From contig NZ_CP134696.1 in NCBI RefSeq assembly GCF_031851795.1, positions 5,766,001 through 5,830,000 on the forward strand: a stretch of 64,000 nt of DNA, in the 5' to 3' direction. Both the position numbers and the translations under genes were made by a program. This document shows, piece by piece, positions 36,757 to 46,687 of this stretch. The stretch's first letter is position 1; each line of letters opens with the position of its first letter. Source of the stretch: Pontibacter sp. G13 (GTDB lineage: Bacteria; Bacteroidota; Bacteroidia; J057). Under the pieces are notes generated by a model, which was not told the DNA's origin, did no database searches, and worked only from the letters and a program-made list of their open reading frames with translations.

Positions 36757-37248
36757 ATGCCTGATGTCCCACCAATTAAGCAACAGGAACGGGTAGATGA
36801 GGTCAAATCCATCTTCTCGGCGTACTTGGATAAAAAAGGCCAGCGTAAAACTCCTGAACGCTTTGCCATTTTGGAGGAAATCTACAATCGATCCGACCAC
36901 TTCGATGTTGAATCGTTGTATATCCACATGAAAAACAAGAACTACCGGGTAAGCCGTGCCACGGTCTACAATACCCTAGACTTGTTGGTAGAGTGCGACT
37001 TGGTGAAGCGGCATCAATTTGGTTCTTCACAGGCGCTGTACGAAAAATCCTATGGATACAAACAACATGACCACCTCATTTGTACCAAATGCGGAAAGGT
37101 GATGGAATTTTGTGATCCGAGGCTAGGGGAAATCGAGAAGACCATCGGCGAAATCATGAATTTTCAGGTCGCTCATCATTCGCTGACTATTTATGGAGTC
37201 TGCCAAGATGAAAATTGCCAAGGAGTTGAGTCATCCAAGGAGACCTGA
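36757..37248 (+). CDS. Fur-family metal/peroxide regulator
   Basis: A 163-residue regulator starting at 36757 ([20 protein letters not shown]). The winged HTH (about 15-85) has [14 protein letters not shown] and [21 protein letters not shown], the Fur recognition helix. The dimerisation domain has [15 protein letters not shown] (CXXC) and a second pair CQDENCQ for structural zinc. [10 protein letters not shown] is as in Fur/PerR. Whether it senses iron, peroxide or zinc cannot be told. Followed 64 bases later by a STAS gene. Confidence 0.93.
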   Translation: MPDVPPIKQQERVDEVKSIFSAYLDKKGQRKTPERFAILEEIYNRSDHFDVESLYIHMKNKNYRVSRATVYNTLDLLVECDLVKRHQFGSSQALYEKSYGYKQHDHLICTKCGKVMEFCDPRLGEIEKTIGEIMNFQVAHHSLTIYGVCQDENCQGVESSKET

Positions 37249-37312
37249 TATTGGGCGGTCCCAGGACCGTCATTAAATCGCAAAACCACCACCCTAAATC
37301 GTTTGTTTGTCC

Positions 37313-37654
37313 ATGGAATTTACATTTTCCCACGCGGGGAACGTCGGTGTTTACAAGCTCAAAGGAAACTTGATCGGTGAAAAGGACGGGATTCCGATTG
37401 CCGAGGCATTTGCTGACGAATTGGAAAATGGAACCCGGAAGTTTGTCATCGACCTCTCGGAGCTCCAGCATATCAACAGTACCGGATTGGGGGTATTGAT
37501 TACCCTGCATACCAAAACAAGAAAACAAGAAGGAGGGGAAATGGCGCTTGCAGGACCTTCTGCTTATATTCAGAACCTGCTGAAAATCACAAAGCTCAAC
37601 ACCATTTTCTCCATCTTCGAAACGACCGACGAAGCCCTCTCCGCCATTGCTTAG
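37313..37654 (+). CDS. STAS-domain anti-sigma factor antagonist-like protein
   Basis: A 113-residue SpoIIAA-type STAS protein starting at the ATG at 37313 (MEFTFSHAGNVGVYKLKGNLIG). The phospho-acceptor loop is LQHINSTGLGVLITLHTK, with Ser in the normal place of the regulatory serine. Such proteins bind anti-sigma kinases in a partner-switch. No kinase or sigma partner is encoded beside it. purA follows 42 bases downstream. Confidence 0.9.
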   Translation: MEFTFSHAGNVGVYKLKGNLIGEKDGIPIAEAFADELENGTRKFVIDLSELQHINSTGLGVLITLHTKTRKQEGGEMALAGPSAYIQNLLKITKLNTIFSIFETTDEALSAIA

Positions 37655-38974
<1,320 letters not shown>

Positions 38975-38997
38975 TGCTTGTGTACAATGATCATAAT

Positions 38998-39036
38998 CAG
39001 CCCCATTCGTTTTCGGATGGGGCTGCTTGTTTTTTG
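38998..39036 (+). terminator. Terminator of purA
   Basis: CAGCCCCATTCG, TTTT, CGGATGGGGCTG (one G-U pair), then CTTGTTTTTT. 23 bases after the purA stop. Confidence 0.88.
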
Positions 39037-39068
39037 GGAGGAGTCGAGAGCTCGGAGATCAAGAGAGG

Positions 39069-39950
39069 CTACCCCAACAATTCCTTAAGCGAGTCAAAAA
39101 AGCCTTTCTGCTTCTTGTGGGCAATCAGGAAGTAATCCCGCTGAGGATAGTCATGTGATTGCCAGATGAGCTGTAAGCTTCCCTTATCAAGAAATTCCCT
39201 CGCATTTTCCAGCAGCGTAACGCATACTCCGTGGGTTTGCTCCAATTCCTGAAGCATGAAGTATTCATTGGGGATCACATAGTTTGTGAACACCTTGGGC
39301 CTTCGCTTTTTGAAGCAGTGAAGCCAAAATAATTTGATGAAGGGATTGGTAGACATGTGCGAAAACCATGTCTGATGCTCCAACCAGCGCTGCGCCTTGA
39401 GTAGGTCTCCATTGCGGAGGTGTTGGTCCAATTGGCTGGTATCAATCTCAGGATGTCCCACGATCACCAAAGGAGAGCTCAAGATCTTGTGCGAAAGGAT
39501 ATCGAAAGTTTTTACCTCTTGATGAATGATTGCAGCGTCGATTTCCTGATGGTCTACCAAGCGAATGAGATCCTCATTTCTTTCTTCAAATTGAATGCTC
39601 AAATGCCGAAAGCTCGTGAGTTTACCCGCAAGGAAACGCCGGTAAAGATGCTCGCTGATTCCCAATACATAGAGCTGCTCTTCTTTCTCCACTCTCCGGC
39701 TGTACATCGATTCGACCTCCTCCAAGGTGTCTAGAGATTCAATGATGAGGTTGTTCAGGAACTTGGCGTTCTCGGTGGCTTCCACCCCTTTAGATTTCCG
39801 GATGAATAGTTTGTGCCCTACGTACGCCTCAAGCATCTTCATTTGATTGCTTACAGCGGGCTGCGTAATGAATAACTCCTCTGCGGCTTTGGAGTAATTG
39901 CGGTGCTTGTACACGGCCTTGAAGGTCCTGTACCATTCGAGATTGACCAT
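39069..39950 (-). CDS. LysR-family transcriptional regulator
   Basis: A 293-residue LysR regulator. N-terminal HTH (about 1-60) reads LEWYRTFKAVYKHRNYSKAAEELFITQPAVSNQMKMLEAYVGHKLFIRKSKG. The substrate-binding domain follows (about 90-290). It is divergent from a short-chain dehydrogenase gene 98 bases away and probably controls it; a perfect inverted repeat lies between them. Confidence 0.92.
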   Translation of the reverse strand: MVNLEWYRTFKAVYKHRNYSKAAEELFITQPAVSNQMKMLEAYVGHKLFIRKSKGVEATENAKFLNNLIIESLDTLEEVESMYSRRVEKEEQLYVLGISEHLYRRFLAGKLTSFRHLSIQFEERNEDLIRLVDHQEIDAAIIHQEVKTFDILSHKILSSPLVIVGHPEIDTSQLDQHLRNGDLLKAQRWLEHQTWFSHMSTNPFIKLFWLHCFKKRRPKVFTNYVIPNEYFMLQELEQTHGVCVTLLENAREFLDKGSLQLIWQSHDYPQRDYFLIAHKKQKGFFDSLKELLG

Positions 39951-39979
39951 AGATATAAAAATAATTATATCACTCGGAA

Positions 39980-39997
39980 AAATGAACTATTTCATTT
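39980..39997. promoter_or_regulatory. Inverted repeat in the LysR/SDR divergent region
   Basis: AAATGAA-CTAT-TTCATTT, perfect 7-bp arms. A TTTG and a TAATCTTG at 39995-40021 (15 bases apart) may form the SDR promoter, so the repeat overlaps its -33 end. Good candidate LysR site. Confidence 0.6.
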
Positions 39998-40048
39998 GAT
40001 ATCACCGATTCCCTAATCTTGCAGCATACAATTAATAACGAAGTCAAC

Positions 40049-40774
40049 ATGAACAGAATAGCATTAGTAACAGGAGCAAACAAAGGATTGGGGCTTGAGA
40101 CGGCTCGTCAATTGGCAGCGGAAGGCGCAAAGGTTTTGATGGCGTCCAGAAGTGCAGAAAGGGGACAGGCAGCTGTCCAGACCTTGAAAGGTGAAGGTTT
40201 AGACGTGGAGTTTGTGCAGCTGGAGGTCACCAATGATGCTCAGGTGGATGCACTTGTTCAGCATATCGACTCGACCTATGGAAAGCTTGATGTGCTTGTC
40301 AACAATGCAGGCATCATGCATAGTGGAGAACCGGGCGGAGTGAATTCTGCCGGTGTGGTAACTGCTGAAGTGTTGAGAGAGACGTTTGATGTGAATTTCT
40401 TCGGATTGGTTCACATTACCCAAAAGTTGTTGCCACTCCTCGAAAAGAGTGAAGCCGGAAAGATCATCAACGTATCCAGCATCTTGGGTTCCAGCACGGT
40501 GCAGAGTGATGAAAGCTCTCCTTGGAGTGGTATCAAGCCGTTTGCCTACAACGCTTCCAAAGCCGCGGTGAATTCCTTTACCGTGCATCTGGCTGCTGCT
40601 TTGAAAGACACCAACATCAAGGTGAACTCCGCGCATCCGGGCTGGGTGAAAACCGATCTAGGGGGTCAAAATGCCCCACTGGAGGCTCCAGAAGGCGCAA
40701 AGACTTCTGTTGAATTGGCCTCTGCGGACTTTACGGGCAAGTTTGTCCATCACGGAGAAGAGATCGCCTGGTAA
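40049..40774 (+). CDS. Short-chain dehydrogenase/reductase
   Basis: A 241-residue classical SDR starting at the ATG at 40049 (MNRIALVTGANKGLGLETARQL). The cofactor motif is TGANKGLG (TGxxxGxG) and an NNAG motif follows (LVNNAGIMHSGE). Catalytic Ser is in NVSSILGSS and the YxxxK pair is FAYNASKAAVNSF. It resembles plant/bacterial carbonyl-reductase-like SDRs. NADP preference is likely from the Ser-Arg after strand 2 (ASRSAERG). Regulated by the divergent LysR gene is an inference. Confidence 0.9.
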   Translation: MNRIALVTGANKGLGLETARQLAAEGAKVLMASRSAERGQAAVQTLKGEGLDVEFVQLEVTNDAQVDALVQHIDSTYGKLDVLVNNAGIMHSGEPGGVNSAGVVTAEVLRETFDVNFFGLVHITQKLLPLLEKSEAGKIINVSSILGSSTVQSDESSPWSGIKPFAYNASKAAVNSFTVHLAAALKDTNIKVNSAHPGWVKTDLGGQNAPLEAPEGAKTSVELASADFTGKFVHHGEEIAW

Positions 40775-40823
40775 CAAGCAGACAACCTATCGGTGGAGTA
40801 ATCACAAATCTCCATGCCCAAAG

Positions 40824-40859
40824 CGCCTGTCTTCGAAGTAGTCGAGGACAGGCGTTTTT
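40824..40859 (+). terminator. Terminator of the SDR gene
   Basis: CGCCTGTCTTCG, loop AAGTAGT, CGAGGACAGGCG (one G-U pair), then TTTTT. Confidence 0.86.
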
Positions 40860-40988
40860 GGGGGGAAATGGCAGGGGACGGATCACTGGTCGCGGGTTAC
40901 GTTTCTACTTTTTTGAAAAAAAGAAGGAGGATCGTGCATCATTTGGGAAAGCCTACGTCTTCGGGGGTGAATACCATAAAATAACACG

Positions 40989-42404
40989 ATGTATCCACAC
41001 AATCTGCCAGTAGCAATCATCGGAGCGGGTCCTGTAGGAATGGCCGCTGCCGCCCATTTGGTGAAGCGAGGAATGGAATTTATCCTGTTGGAGGCGGGGC
41101 GCTCTGTCGGTGCCAATATCCGTTCTTGGGGGCATGTACGGGTATTTTCTCCTTGGGAATACAACCTGGATCAGGCATCACGAGAGCTTTTGGAGCAAAC
41201 TTCTTGGAGAACTCCGAAGCTCGATGACTTGCCCACTGGGGACGAAATCGTAGCCCAATATTTGACTCCACTCGCCATGCATCCAAGTATCGAACCGCAC
41301 CTTCACCTGAATACGCGAGTGCTTTCTATAGGTCGGTTGGGGATGGACAAGGTCAAAACCCACGGCCGCGAGAAAGTCCCTTTCCAATTGCGGGTCGAAT
41401 CGGAGGGGAAAATTTCACAACTGAAAGCTGGGGCGATGATTGACGCTACCGGAACTTGGGCACAGGCCAATCCTATCGGTGCTGGAGGTATCCCGGCCAT
41501 CGGGGAGGAATCGTTGAAATCCTCCATTTTTTATGGGATCCCAGATGTATCGGGCAAGGATTCAAGCCGATATGCAGGCAAAAAGGTGCTAGTTGTGGGA
41601 GGAGGACATTCGGCCATTCAAGCACTCCTCAGCTTGGCGGAATTGCAAGCATCGGCACCTGAGACGCAAATTGTCTGGATACTGCGAAAGCGCAATCTCG
41701 AAACGATTTACGGCGGAAAGGAACAAGATGCATTGAAGGGTAGAGGGGAATTGGGCATTCGGATGGAAGCATTAGTCAATAGCGGCCGTCTGCAAATCTT
41801 CACGCCCTTTCACATCGAGGCATTGCGCCAGTCGAATGAAGGCATTGAGGTGTCTGGAAACTGGAATGGCCATGCACATGCAATCAAAGGCATTGAGGAA
41901 ATCATCGCCAACACAGGATCTCGTCCAGATCTGGATATGCTGAGAGAAGTCCGGGTGAATGTAGATGCGCATTTGGAATCTGTGCATGCGCTTGCTGACC
42001 TGATCGACCCGAATCTCCATAGCTGTGGGACTGTGCGACCACACGGAGAAGCCGAGCTGAGACATGCTGAACCCAACTTGTATATTGTGGGAGCGAAAAG
42101 TTATGGGCGTGCGCCTACCTTTCTGATGGCTACCGGATACGAACAGGTCCGGTCGGTGGTGGCACATTTGGCGGGTGATTTTAAGGCGGCCAAGCAGGTT
42201 CGATTGTCCTTGCCAGAAACGGGGGTATGCAGTTCCAATTTGGGTTTTTCCAAGATATCAGCTTCTTGCTGTGGACCTAGCACAGACTCGGAGCCGGCAT
42301 GTGATTCGGAGCCTGAATATCAGGAAATCACGACTGTGAGTTGTTGTGCGCCTACTCCAGTAGCTCAAACGAAGCCAAAACTCACGGATGGCTGCTGTGG
42401 TTGA
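40989..42404 (+). CDS. FAD-dependent pyridine-nucleotide oxidoreductase with Cys-pair tail
   Basis: A 471-residue flavoprotein. FAD-binding GXGXXG is in VAIIGAGPVGMAAAAHL (residues 6-22) and the NAD(P)-binding motif in VLVVGGGHSAIQALL (about 200-214). The fold resembles TrxB/FMO-like oxidoreductases, and TGYEQVRSVVAHLAG closes the FAD domain near residue 395. The C-terminal 45 residues are a low-complexity tail with Cys pairs at 427-428, 452-453 and 469-470 and a single Cys438. Vicinal Cys pairs bind thiophilic metals or metalloids. A SigZ-like sigma factor gene with its own C-terminal CC follows downstream, and the two are likely linked functionally. Confidence 0.85.
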   Translation: MYPHNLPVAIIGAGPVGMAAAAHLVKRGMEFILLEAGRSVGANIRSWGHVRVFSPWEYNLDQASRELLEQTSWRTPKLDDLPTGDEIVAQYLTPLAMHPSIEPHLHLNTRVLSIGRLGMDKVKTHGREKVPFQLRVESEGKISQLKAGAMIDATGTWAQANPIGAGGIPAIGEESLKSSIFYGIPDVSGKDSSRYAGKKVLVVGGGHSAIQALLSLAELQASAPETQIVWILRKRNLETIYGGKEQDALKGRGELGIRMEALVNSGRLQIFTPFHIEALRQSNEGIEVSGNWNGHAHAIKGIEEIIANTGSRPDLDMLREVRVNVDAHLESVHALADLIDPNLHSCGTVRPHGEAELRHAEPNLYIVGAKSYGRAPTFLMATGYEQVRSVVAHLAGDFKAAKQVRLSLPETGVCSSNLGFSKISASCCGPSTDSEPACDSEPEYQEITTVSCCAPTPVAQTKPKLTDGCCG

Positions 42405-42457
42405 TCAAATAAGGCCATTGGTGTCACAAGATGCTTGTCAATCTCATCATGCCTCGA

Positions 42458-42488
42458 AAGGCCTCCTTGCTGGGAGGCTTTTGGGGGT
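42458..42488 (+). terminator. Terminator between flavoprotein and SigZ-like genes
   Basis: AAGGCCTCC, loop TTGCTG, GGAGGCTTT with a G-U pair, then TGGGGG. The T run is short, so it may be leaky. Confidence 0.6.
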
Positions 42489-42506
42489 TCATTGAAAAAT
42501 CATATC

Positions 42507-43049
42507 ATGTCTGCATCCATCGAATCCCTGTACCTCACGTTGTACCAATTTGTCCGCAAGCGGGTCCGCAATGATGCCGATGCTCAGGATCTCACGCAGG
42601 AGGTATTTCTCAAGCTTTCGAAGAGCGACCTAGGCAAAGTGGAAGACACCCGTCAGTGGGTATTTGCCATTGCGCGGAACACGATCACGGATTATTACAG
42701 GAAGCGCCAAATTTCCACCGAGGAGCTCGTGGACGAATCCTTGAGGGACTCGTCGGCAGAATCATCCGACGCCGTCCGTGAATTGGGTGGATGCATCAAG
42801 CAATTCATCCAGCTATTGCCTGAGTCGGATCGTCAGCTGTTGATTTGGGCGGATTTGGAGCAAGTGCCGCAGAAGGAAATCGCCGAGCGCCTCGGGATCA
42901 ATTATGTGACTTTGAGATCCCAAATCCAGCGGGCCCGAAAAAAACTCAAGGATCTATTCACTTCCTGCTGCGAGATCACGCAAGGAGGACGTGGGAGCAT
43001 CATGGATTATCAGGCTCGTCCATTGGATCGTGGAGAGAAGTTCTGCTAA
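42507..43049 (+). CDS. SigZ-like ECF RNA polymerase sigma factor
   Basis: A 180-residue sigma-70-family factor starting at 42507 (MSASIESLYLTLYQFVRKRV). Region 2 has DAQDLTQEVFLKL and WVFAIARNTITDYYRKR; region 4 has LPESDRQLLIWADLEQVPQKEIAERLGINYVTLRSQIQRARKKLKDLF. The C-terminal extension carries Cys154-Cys155 and a final Cys180, plus the SMIDYQ-like stretch IMDYQ, as in the SigZ group. No anti-sigma gene is adjacent. The Cys pair may serve directly as sensor. Repeat copy D begins five bases after the stop. Confidence 0.88.
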   Translation: MSASIESLYLTLYQFVRKRVRNDADAQDLTQEVFLKLSKSDLGKVEDTRQWVFAIARNTITDYYRKRQISTEELVDESLRDSSAESSDAVRELGGCIKQFIQLLPESDRQLLIWADLEQVPQKEIAERLGINYVTLRSQIQRARKKLKDLFTSCCEITQGGRGSIMDYQARPLDRGEKFC

Positions 43050-43054
43050 TCTGT

Positions 43055-43296
43055 GTGCGGATGGCAGGTGTGGCGTAAGGGATAGGAATGGCGCGCCCCA
43101 AGGCGCGGTCTGAAGCTTGAGGAGATGTGTTGGGTCTTGAAAGACAGTGCTTTATTAGTGGAGGGTGCCTGTTTGATGGGTAATTTTATTCCTCCTCAAG
43201 CGGAAGACGGAGCATCGCGAACCCATGAATAGCCCGGCCCCGCGACGATGATGCTATGCAAGATCCGCCTAGCCAAGCACGCGGGGATACGCCCCA
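43055..43296 (-). repeat. Dispersed repeat family R, copy D (diverged, expanded core)
   Basis: On the minus strand it starts TGGGGCGTATCCCCGCGTGC and ends ACACCTGCCATCCGCAC, with GGGCCGGGCTATTCATGGGT and ATCCCTTACGCC inside. The centre is a 67-bp loop (43125-43191) flanked by the inverted arms GCTTGAGGAG and CTCCTCAAGC. It occupies the convergent gap between the sigma factor and the lytic transglycosylase. Confidence 0.78.
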
Positions 43297-43310
43297 ATTC
43301 TCCCAGAAAT

Positions 43311-44531
43311 CTAAGGCTTCTGTGGCACCAGATACCGATAAAACGTCCGCATCACTGCTTCGGAATTCTCTGGTTCATAGGCTTCCAATTCACGATAGGC
43401 CGCGAGGTCAAATGCCTGCTCCAAGGCTTCCCACCATGCCGTATGATATGCTCCGAGAGAGAGCTGTGAATTCGAGTGATCGCGATTGAATTGCTCCTCG
43501 ACCTGTGTCAGAAACTCCCGGCTGTACAATTGAGTCATGAATTCCTGTAGGCGTTTGTAGTAATTCTGGTAATTGGTTCTCCCTGCATATCGGGCGATGG
43601 CGGATCTGAGGGGACCTCCGTAGCTCGGATTGGCGCCCTTGGACATGTAGTGCGCGAGCATCCGACCGGCGGCATCGATATTTAGGAGGATGTGAAAGCG
43701 ATCGTCCATCTCCATGAGCAGATATGGGTCCTCGGAGAGGGATTCAGTCAATTTGCGGAGCTTGGCACCGTGGTCAAAATCTCGGAGTTGTTCATTGTCA
43801 TCCAATATCTCAAGGCCAAAAGCGGAGGCAGTGCTGGGCTGCATGTGGATCATACCTGCCCCTCCGTCGTCACTGGCATTGGTGAGGAATGGAATGCCGT
43901 TGGATTCTTGGACGAGCATGGCCATGAGCATGCCGGGTGGCAAATTGTAGCGATCCTCGACGGCATCCGTGATAGGCTTGAACCGAAGTGCCCGAACAAT
44001 TCTACCGTGGTTGCGCTCAAAATCGAACCCCAATACCCCTGATTTACCTGTCTTTCCGATCAAATCGATCTCCCGACTCGGTAGGTCGATCTCTTCGGTT
44101 TGCCAATCTGTCAGGTCTGTCGTTTCGTAATTCTTCTGGGCCGTGCGTGTCCGTTTGGGACGGGTGCTGTTGTATTGAAGCGTGTCGGCAAATCCGGTCA
44201 GGTATCCTCGTGGCAGCACCTCATCTGGATCTACCCCTTTGAGATAGGCGCCAAAGGCCCAGCCATCATGGCGATTGGATTGAAGGCGGTACCAATAATC
44301 GGTAATGAAGGAGTCTCTGGAGATGTAGAGCCGTTCTGGGTGGAGGGAGCGATCTACGACTTTGGACTTGCGATCACCCCGCTGGACCGCACCGACGACT
44401 TCGGAAGCGGTGGAAGGATATTCCCGCAAATTGAGGGTAGGAACGTTGGATTTCTTGTCGAGTTTGGCTTTGATGCCGCAACCTGCGCAGAGGATAAGCA
44501 AGAGGCAGAACAGTTGTGTATGGGTTTTCAT
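43311..44531 (-). CDS. SLT-type lytic transglycosylase lipoprotein
   Basis: A 406-residue lipoprotein (signal peptide to LILCAGC, Cys18). An SH3-like region (about 30-95: TLNLREYPSTASEVVGAVQRGD..WYRLQSNRHDGWAFGAYL) is followed by a long linker. The lytic transglycosylase domain (about 195-330) has the catalytic Glu in MAMLVQESNGIPFLTNASDDGGAGMIHMQPSTASAFGL and ARYAGRTNYQNYYKR. It should cleave peptidoglycan glycan strands from the membrane surface. Monocistronic. Confidence 0.87.
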   Translation of the reverse strand: MKTHTQLFCLLLILCAGCGIKAKLDKKSNVPTLNLREYPSTASEVVGAVQRGDRKSKVVDRSLHPERLYISRDSFITDYWYRLQSNRHDGWAFGAYLKGVDPDEVLPRGYLTGFADTLQYNSTRPKRTRTAQKNYETTDLTDWQTEEIDLPSREIDLIGKTGKSGVLGFDFERNHGRIVRALRFKPITDAVEDRYNLPPGMLMAMLVQESNGIPFLTNASDDGGAGMIHMQPSTASAFGLEILDDNEQLRDFDHGAKLRKLTESLSEDPYLLMEMDDRFHILLNIDAAGRMLAHYMSKGANPSYGGPLRSAIARYAGRTNYQNYYKRLQEFMTQLYSREFLTQVEEQFNRDHSNSQLSLGAYHTAWWEALEQAFDLAAYRELEAYEPENSEAVMRTFYRYLVPQKP

Positions 44532-44568
44532 GAGGGATTTGGCGTACTTTCGATTGACTTCGAATCTA

Positions 44569-44576
44569 CAAACTTA
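44569..44576 (-). promoter_or_regulatory. -7 box (TAAGTTTG) of the lytic transglycosylase gene
   Basis: Exact TAnnTTTG match on the minus strand, 37 bases before the start codon. It lies in the 59-bp gap to the divergent hydrolase gene. Confidence 0.5.
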
Positions 44577-44590
44577 CATTGAGAAAGGCC

Positions 44591-45496
44591 ATGTCCAGCT
44601 GGATGCATGATTTGATGAAACAGACGCTCAAGACCTTTCGAGGGTTGGTGAGCTATGAGCCTACGCAAATTCCGCTGCTCCGGAGGTTTTTGGATGTCAG
44701 CAGTCTCGCTTTGGTGATGCCTCCGGGTGCTCGATGCGAGGAAATGCAACTGGGTAGCTTGCCGGGATTGTGGATTCATCCTCCTGAGGAGCGACACCGA
44801 GCGGTGATCTATTTCCTGCACGGCGGGGGATTCACGGTTGGGTCGATCGCCACCCACAAATGCCTGTCCGCTAAAATAGGAACCGAGTTGGGCGTTCGCG
44901 TGTTTATGCTGGAGTACCGTAAATCGCCTGAATTTCCTTTTCCCATCGGTCTAAAGGATGTGATGCAAGGATGGGAGTATGTCTGCGCTCAAAGTGAGGA
45001 AGGGAATTTGCCTATCGTAGTGGGGGATTCTGCTGGGGCGGGATTGGCGATGTCGATGATGATCGAATTGAGAGACGCCAGCCGAGAGATGCCTCAGCTG
45101 GCGTGGTTGATGTCTCCTTGGGTGGATCTGACCTTTTCGGGAGAATCTGCATCGCTTTTTCGGGAAGATGATCCCATTGTCCGACCCGCGGATTTGGATG
45201 CTTGGATACGACTCTATGCAGGCGACCGAAGTCTCAATGACCCGCTGATTTCGCCTTTGTTTGGCGACTTGACAGGCTTGCCGCCTATGCTCATTCAGGC
45301 CAGCGACCGAGAAGTACTCAGGGACGATGCCTACCGATTGGCGGACCGTCTGACAGAAACGGGGGTACCTGCCCAGCTACACATCTGGGAGGAGGCGCTC
45401 CATGTCTGGCAAATGCAATGGCATCTCTTACCGGAAGCGCAGGCAGCCATCAACGCTGGGAAGGCCTTTGTCCGGGGCCGTCTGTGGAAACAGTGA
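44591..45496 (+). CDS. Alpha/beta hydrolase fold-3 (HSL family) esterase
   Basis: A 301-residue esterase/lipase starting at the ATG at 44591 (MSSWMHDLMKQTLKTF). The HSL-family oxyanion motif HGGGF lies near residue 80 and the nucleophile motif GDSAGAG near residue 147. Acid and base residues fit PMLIQASDREVLRDD and the final EALHVWQMQWHLLPEA. Cytoplasmic, substrate unknown, probably short acyl esters. Its 3' end overlaps the convergent gene at 45450-46085 by 47 bases. Confidence 0.88.
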   Translation: MSSWMHDLMKQTLKTFRGLVSYEPTQIPLLRRFLDVSSLALVMPPGARCEEMQLGSLPGLWIHPPEERHRAVIYFLHGGGFTVGSIATHKCLSAKIGTELGVRVFMLEYRKSPEFPFPIGLKDVMQGWEYVCAQSEEGNLPIVVGDSAGAGLAMSMMIELRDASREMPQLAWLMSPWVDLTFSGESASLFREDDPIVRPADLDAWIRLYAGDRSLNDPLISPLFGDLTGLPPMLIQASDREVLRDDAYRLADRLTETGVPAQLHIWEEALHVWQMQWHLLPEAQAAINAGKAFVRGRLWKQ

Positions 45497-46085
45497 TGAC
45501 ATCTTCCAACGTGAGCGTCAATTCTCCCTGAGATTCTCCGACGATCAAATGTGCTTCTGAAATTCCTTCCAGATCAATGGCCGCCCATGGAACCAGGCTT
45601 TGATTTTTGTCGATGGGTTGACCCGTATGGGCTTTCGGCAGAATCCCGAATTCCCAAATCCCCGTCAATTCCAGCTCCAATGAAGTCCCGGGAGCTAGGT
45701 CTCCGAGATCGGCCACCGGGCGATCTCCCCGAAACAGTTGAGGCATTGCTCCTCCTTGCGGGTTTTGAAGAGATAGGTAGGGCTGATCTGGGACATCCTT
45801 GGCGAAGATGGTAGGTGCGGTATCCTCAGGGGTCCGGATCTGATAGGTGTGGGCGGGTTCCAATGCTCTGCGCATAGAGGACATGCCCTGATGGTTTCTT
45901 ACATCCAATTGCCAAACGGGGTGAATGCTCAAGCTGAGGGATTCGCCCGATTGGGGATGATGGATGACGTGCCAAGCCAGCGGTGGAATATCGAGATCAT
46001 GTACCTCAAAAGATTGGATAATCACGAGTTGCGCCTCTGCTGCTAGGGCCGTCTGAATGGAAAGGTGAAGTGTTTGATTTGGCAT
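45450..46085 (-). CDS. Hypothetical protein
   Basis: A 211-residue soluble protein from the start at 46085 (MPNQTLHLSIQTALAAEAQLVIIQ). I do not recognise the family. Features are a C-terminal half with PGTSLELELTGIWEFGILP and LEGISEAHLIVGESQGELTLTLEDV, which look like beta-strands. No signal peptide or helix anchor. It overlaps the convergent esterase gene by 47 bases, which is unusually long and slightly lowers confidence in its last residues. Confidence 0.6.
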   Translation of the reverse strand: MPNQTLHLSIQTALAAEAQLVIIQSFEVHDLDIPPLAWHVIHHPQSGESLSLSIHPVWQLDVRNHQGMSSMRRALEPAHTYQIRTPEDTAPTIFAKDVPDQPYLSLQNPQGGAMPQLFRGDRPVADLGDLAPGTSLELELTGIWEFGILPKAHTGQPIDKNQSLVPWAAIDLEGISEAHLIVGESQGELTLTLEDVITVSTDGPGQRPSQR

Positions 46086-46169
46086 AAGGAAAAGTAGTTG
46101 ATACGAGCTCGTCGCCCTCCTTAAACTAACCGAGAGAATAGGAGGTTTCAAACGCGCATTTTTCCTCAT

Positions 46170-46583
46170 TCATGACAGCTCCCAAACCTCGTGGTGGACA
46201 AGATAGCGGTAGAGCCAACTGTATTCTACTTCGAGGTGGTGAGTGTCTCTGAGCCAGGCCTGTAGCTCCAGAAGAGTGCCCTCGGGATGGGTCTCCTTCC
46301 AGACTTGAATCCTGTCTAGATAGGGAGCCACTTTGGAACCTTTATTTTTGGGATAATGGAGGGAGAGGAGTCCTTCGAAGCCGCCTTCCAGAAATTGCTT
46401 CATCCAATTGGTGATCGTTTTTTCACTGACTCCGATCATCTTGGCAATCTGATGGACGGGGTATCCATAGTGCCGCAATGACAAAGCCAACAGACGACGA
46501 GAAAGCTTTTTGCTTTGCGTCTCCTGCATCAAGTCCGCCAATTGGTAGGTCTGGTCCGTTGTCAGCCGAATCCGATAGCTCAT
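46170..46583 (-). CDS. Orphan IS630-type N-terminal HTH protein (transposase fragment)
   Basis: A 137-residue protein matching the N-terminal DNA-binding part of IS630/Tc1-like transposases. It has two helical HTH units: RRLLALSLRHYGYPVHQIAKMIGVSEKTITNWMKQFLEGGFEGL and the winged part LLELQAWLRDTHHLEVEYSWLYRYLVHHEVW. The DDE catalytic domain that normally follows is absent; a stop codon comes at once. It could be a decayed insertion sequence or a domesticated repressor. No terminal inverted repeats are obvious around it. Confidence 0.72.
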   Translation of the reverse strand: MSYRIRLTTDQTYQLADLMQETQSKKLSRRLLALSLRHYGYPVHQIAKMIGVSEKTITNWMKQFLEGGFEGLLSLHYPKNKGSKVAPYLDRIQVWKETHPEGTLLELQAWLRDTHHLEVEYSWLYRYLVHHEVWELS

Positions 46584-46687
46584 AGTGGGAAGCTGGTTGA
46601 GTTGCTGGAACTAGGCGATTTCAGCCCAAAACGAAAACAGTCAACAGCTTCTTCAAGATAGCAGGAGAACCCTATGCCTGCAACCTG

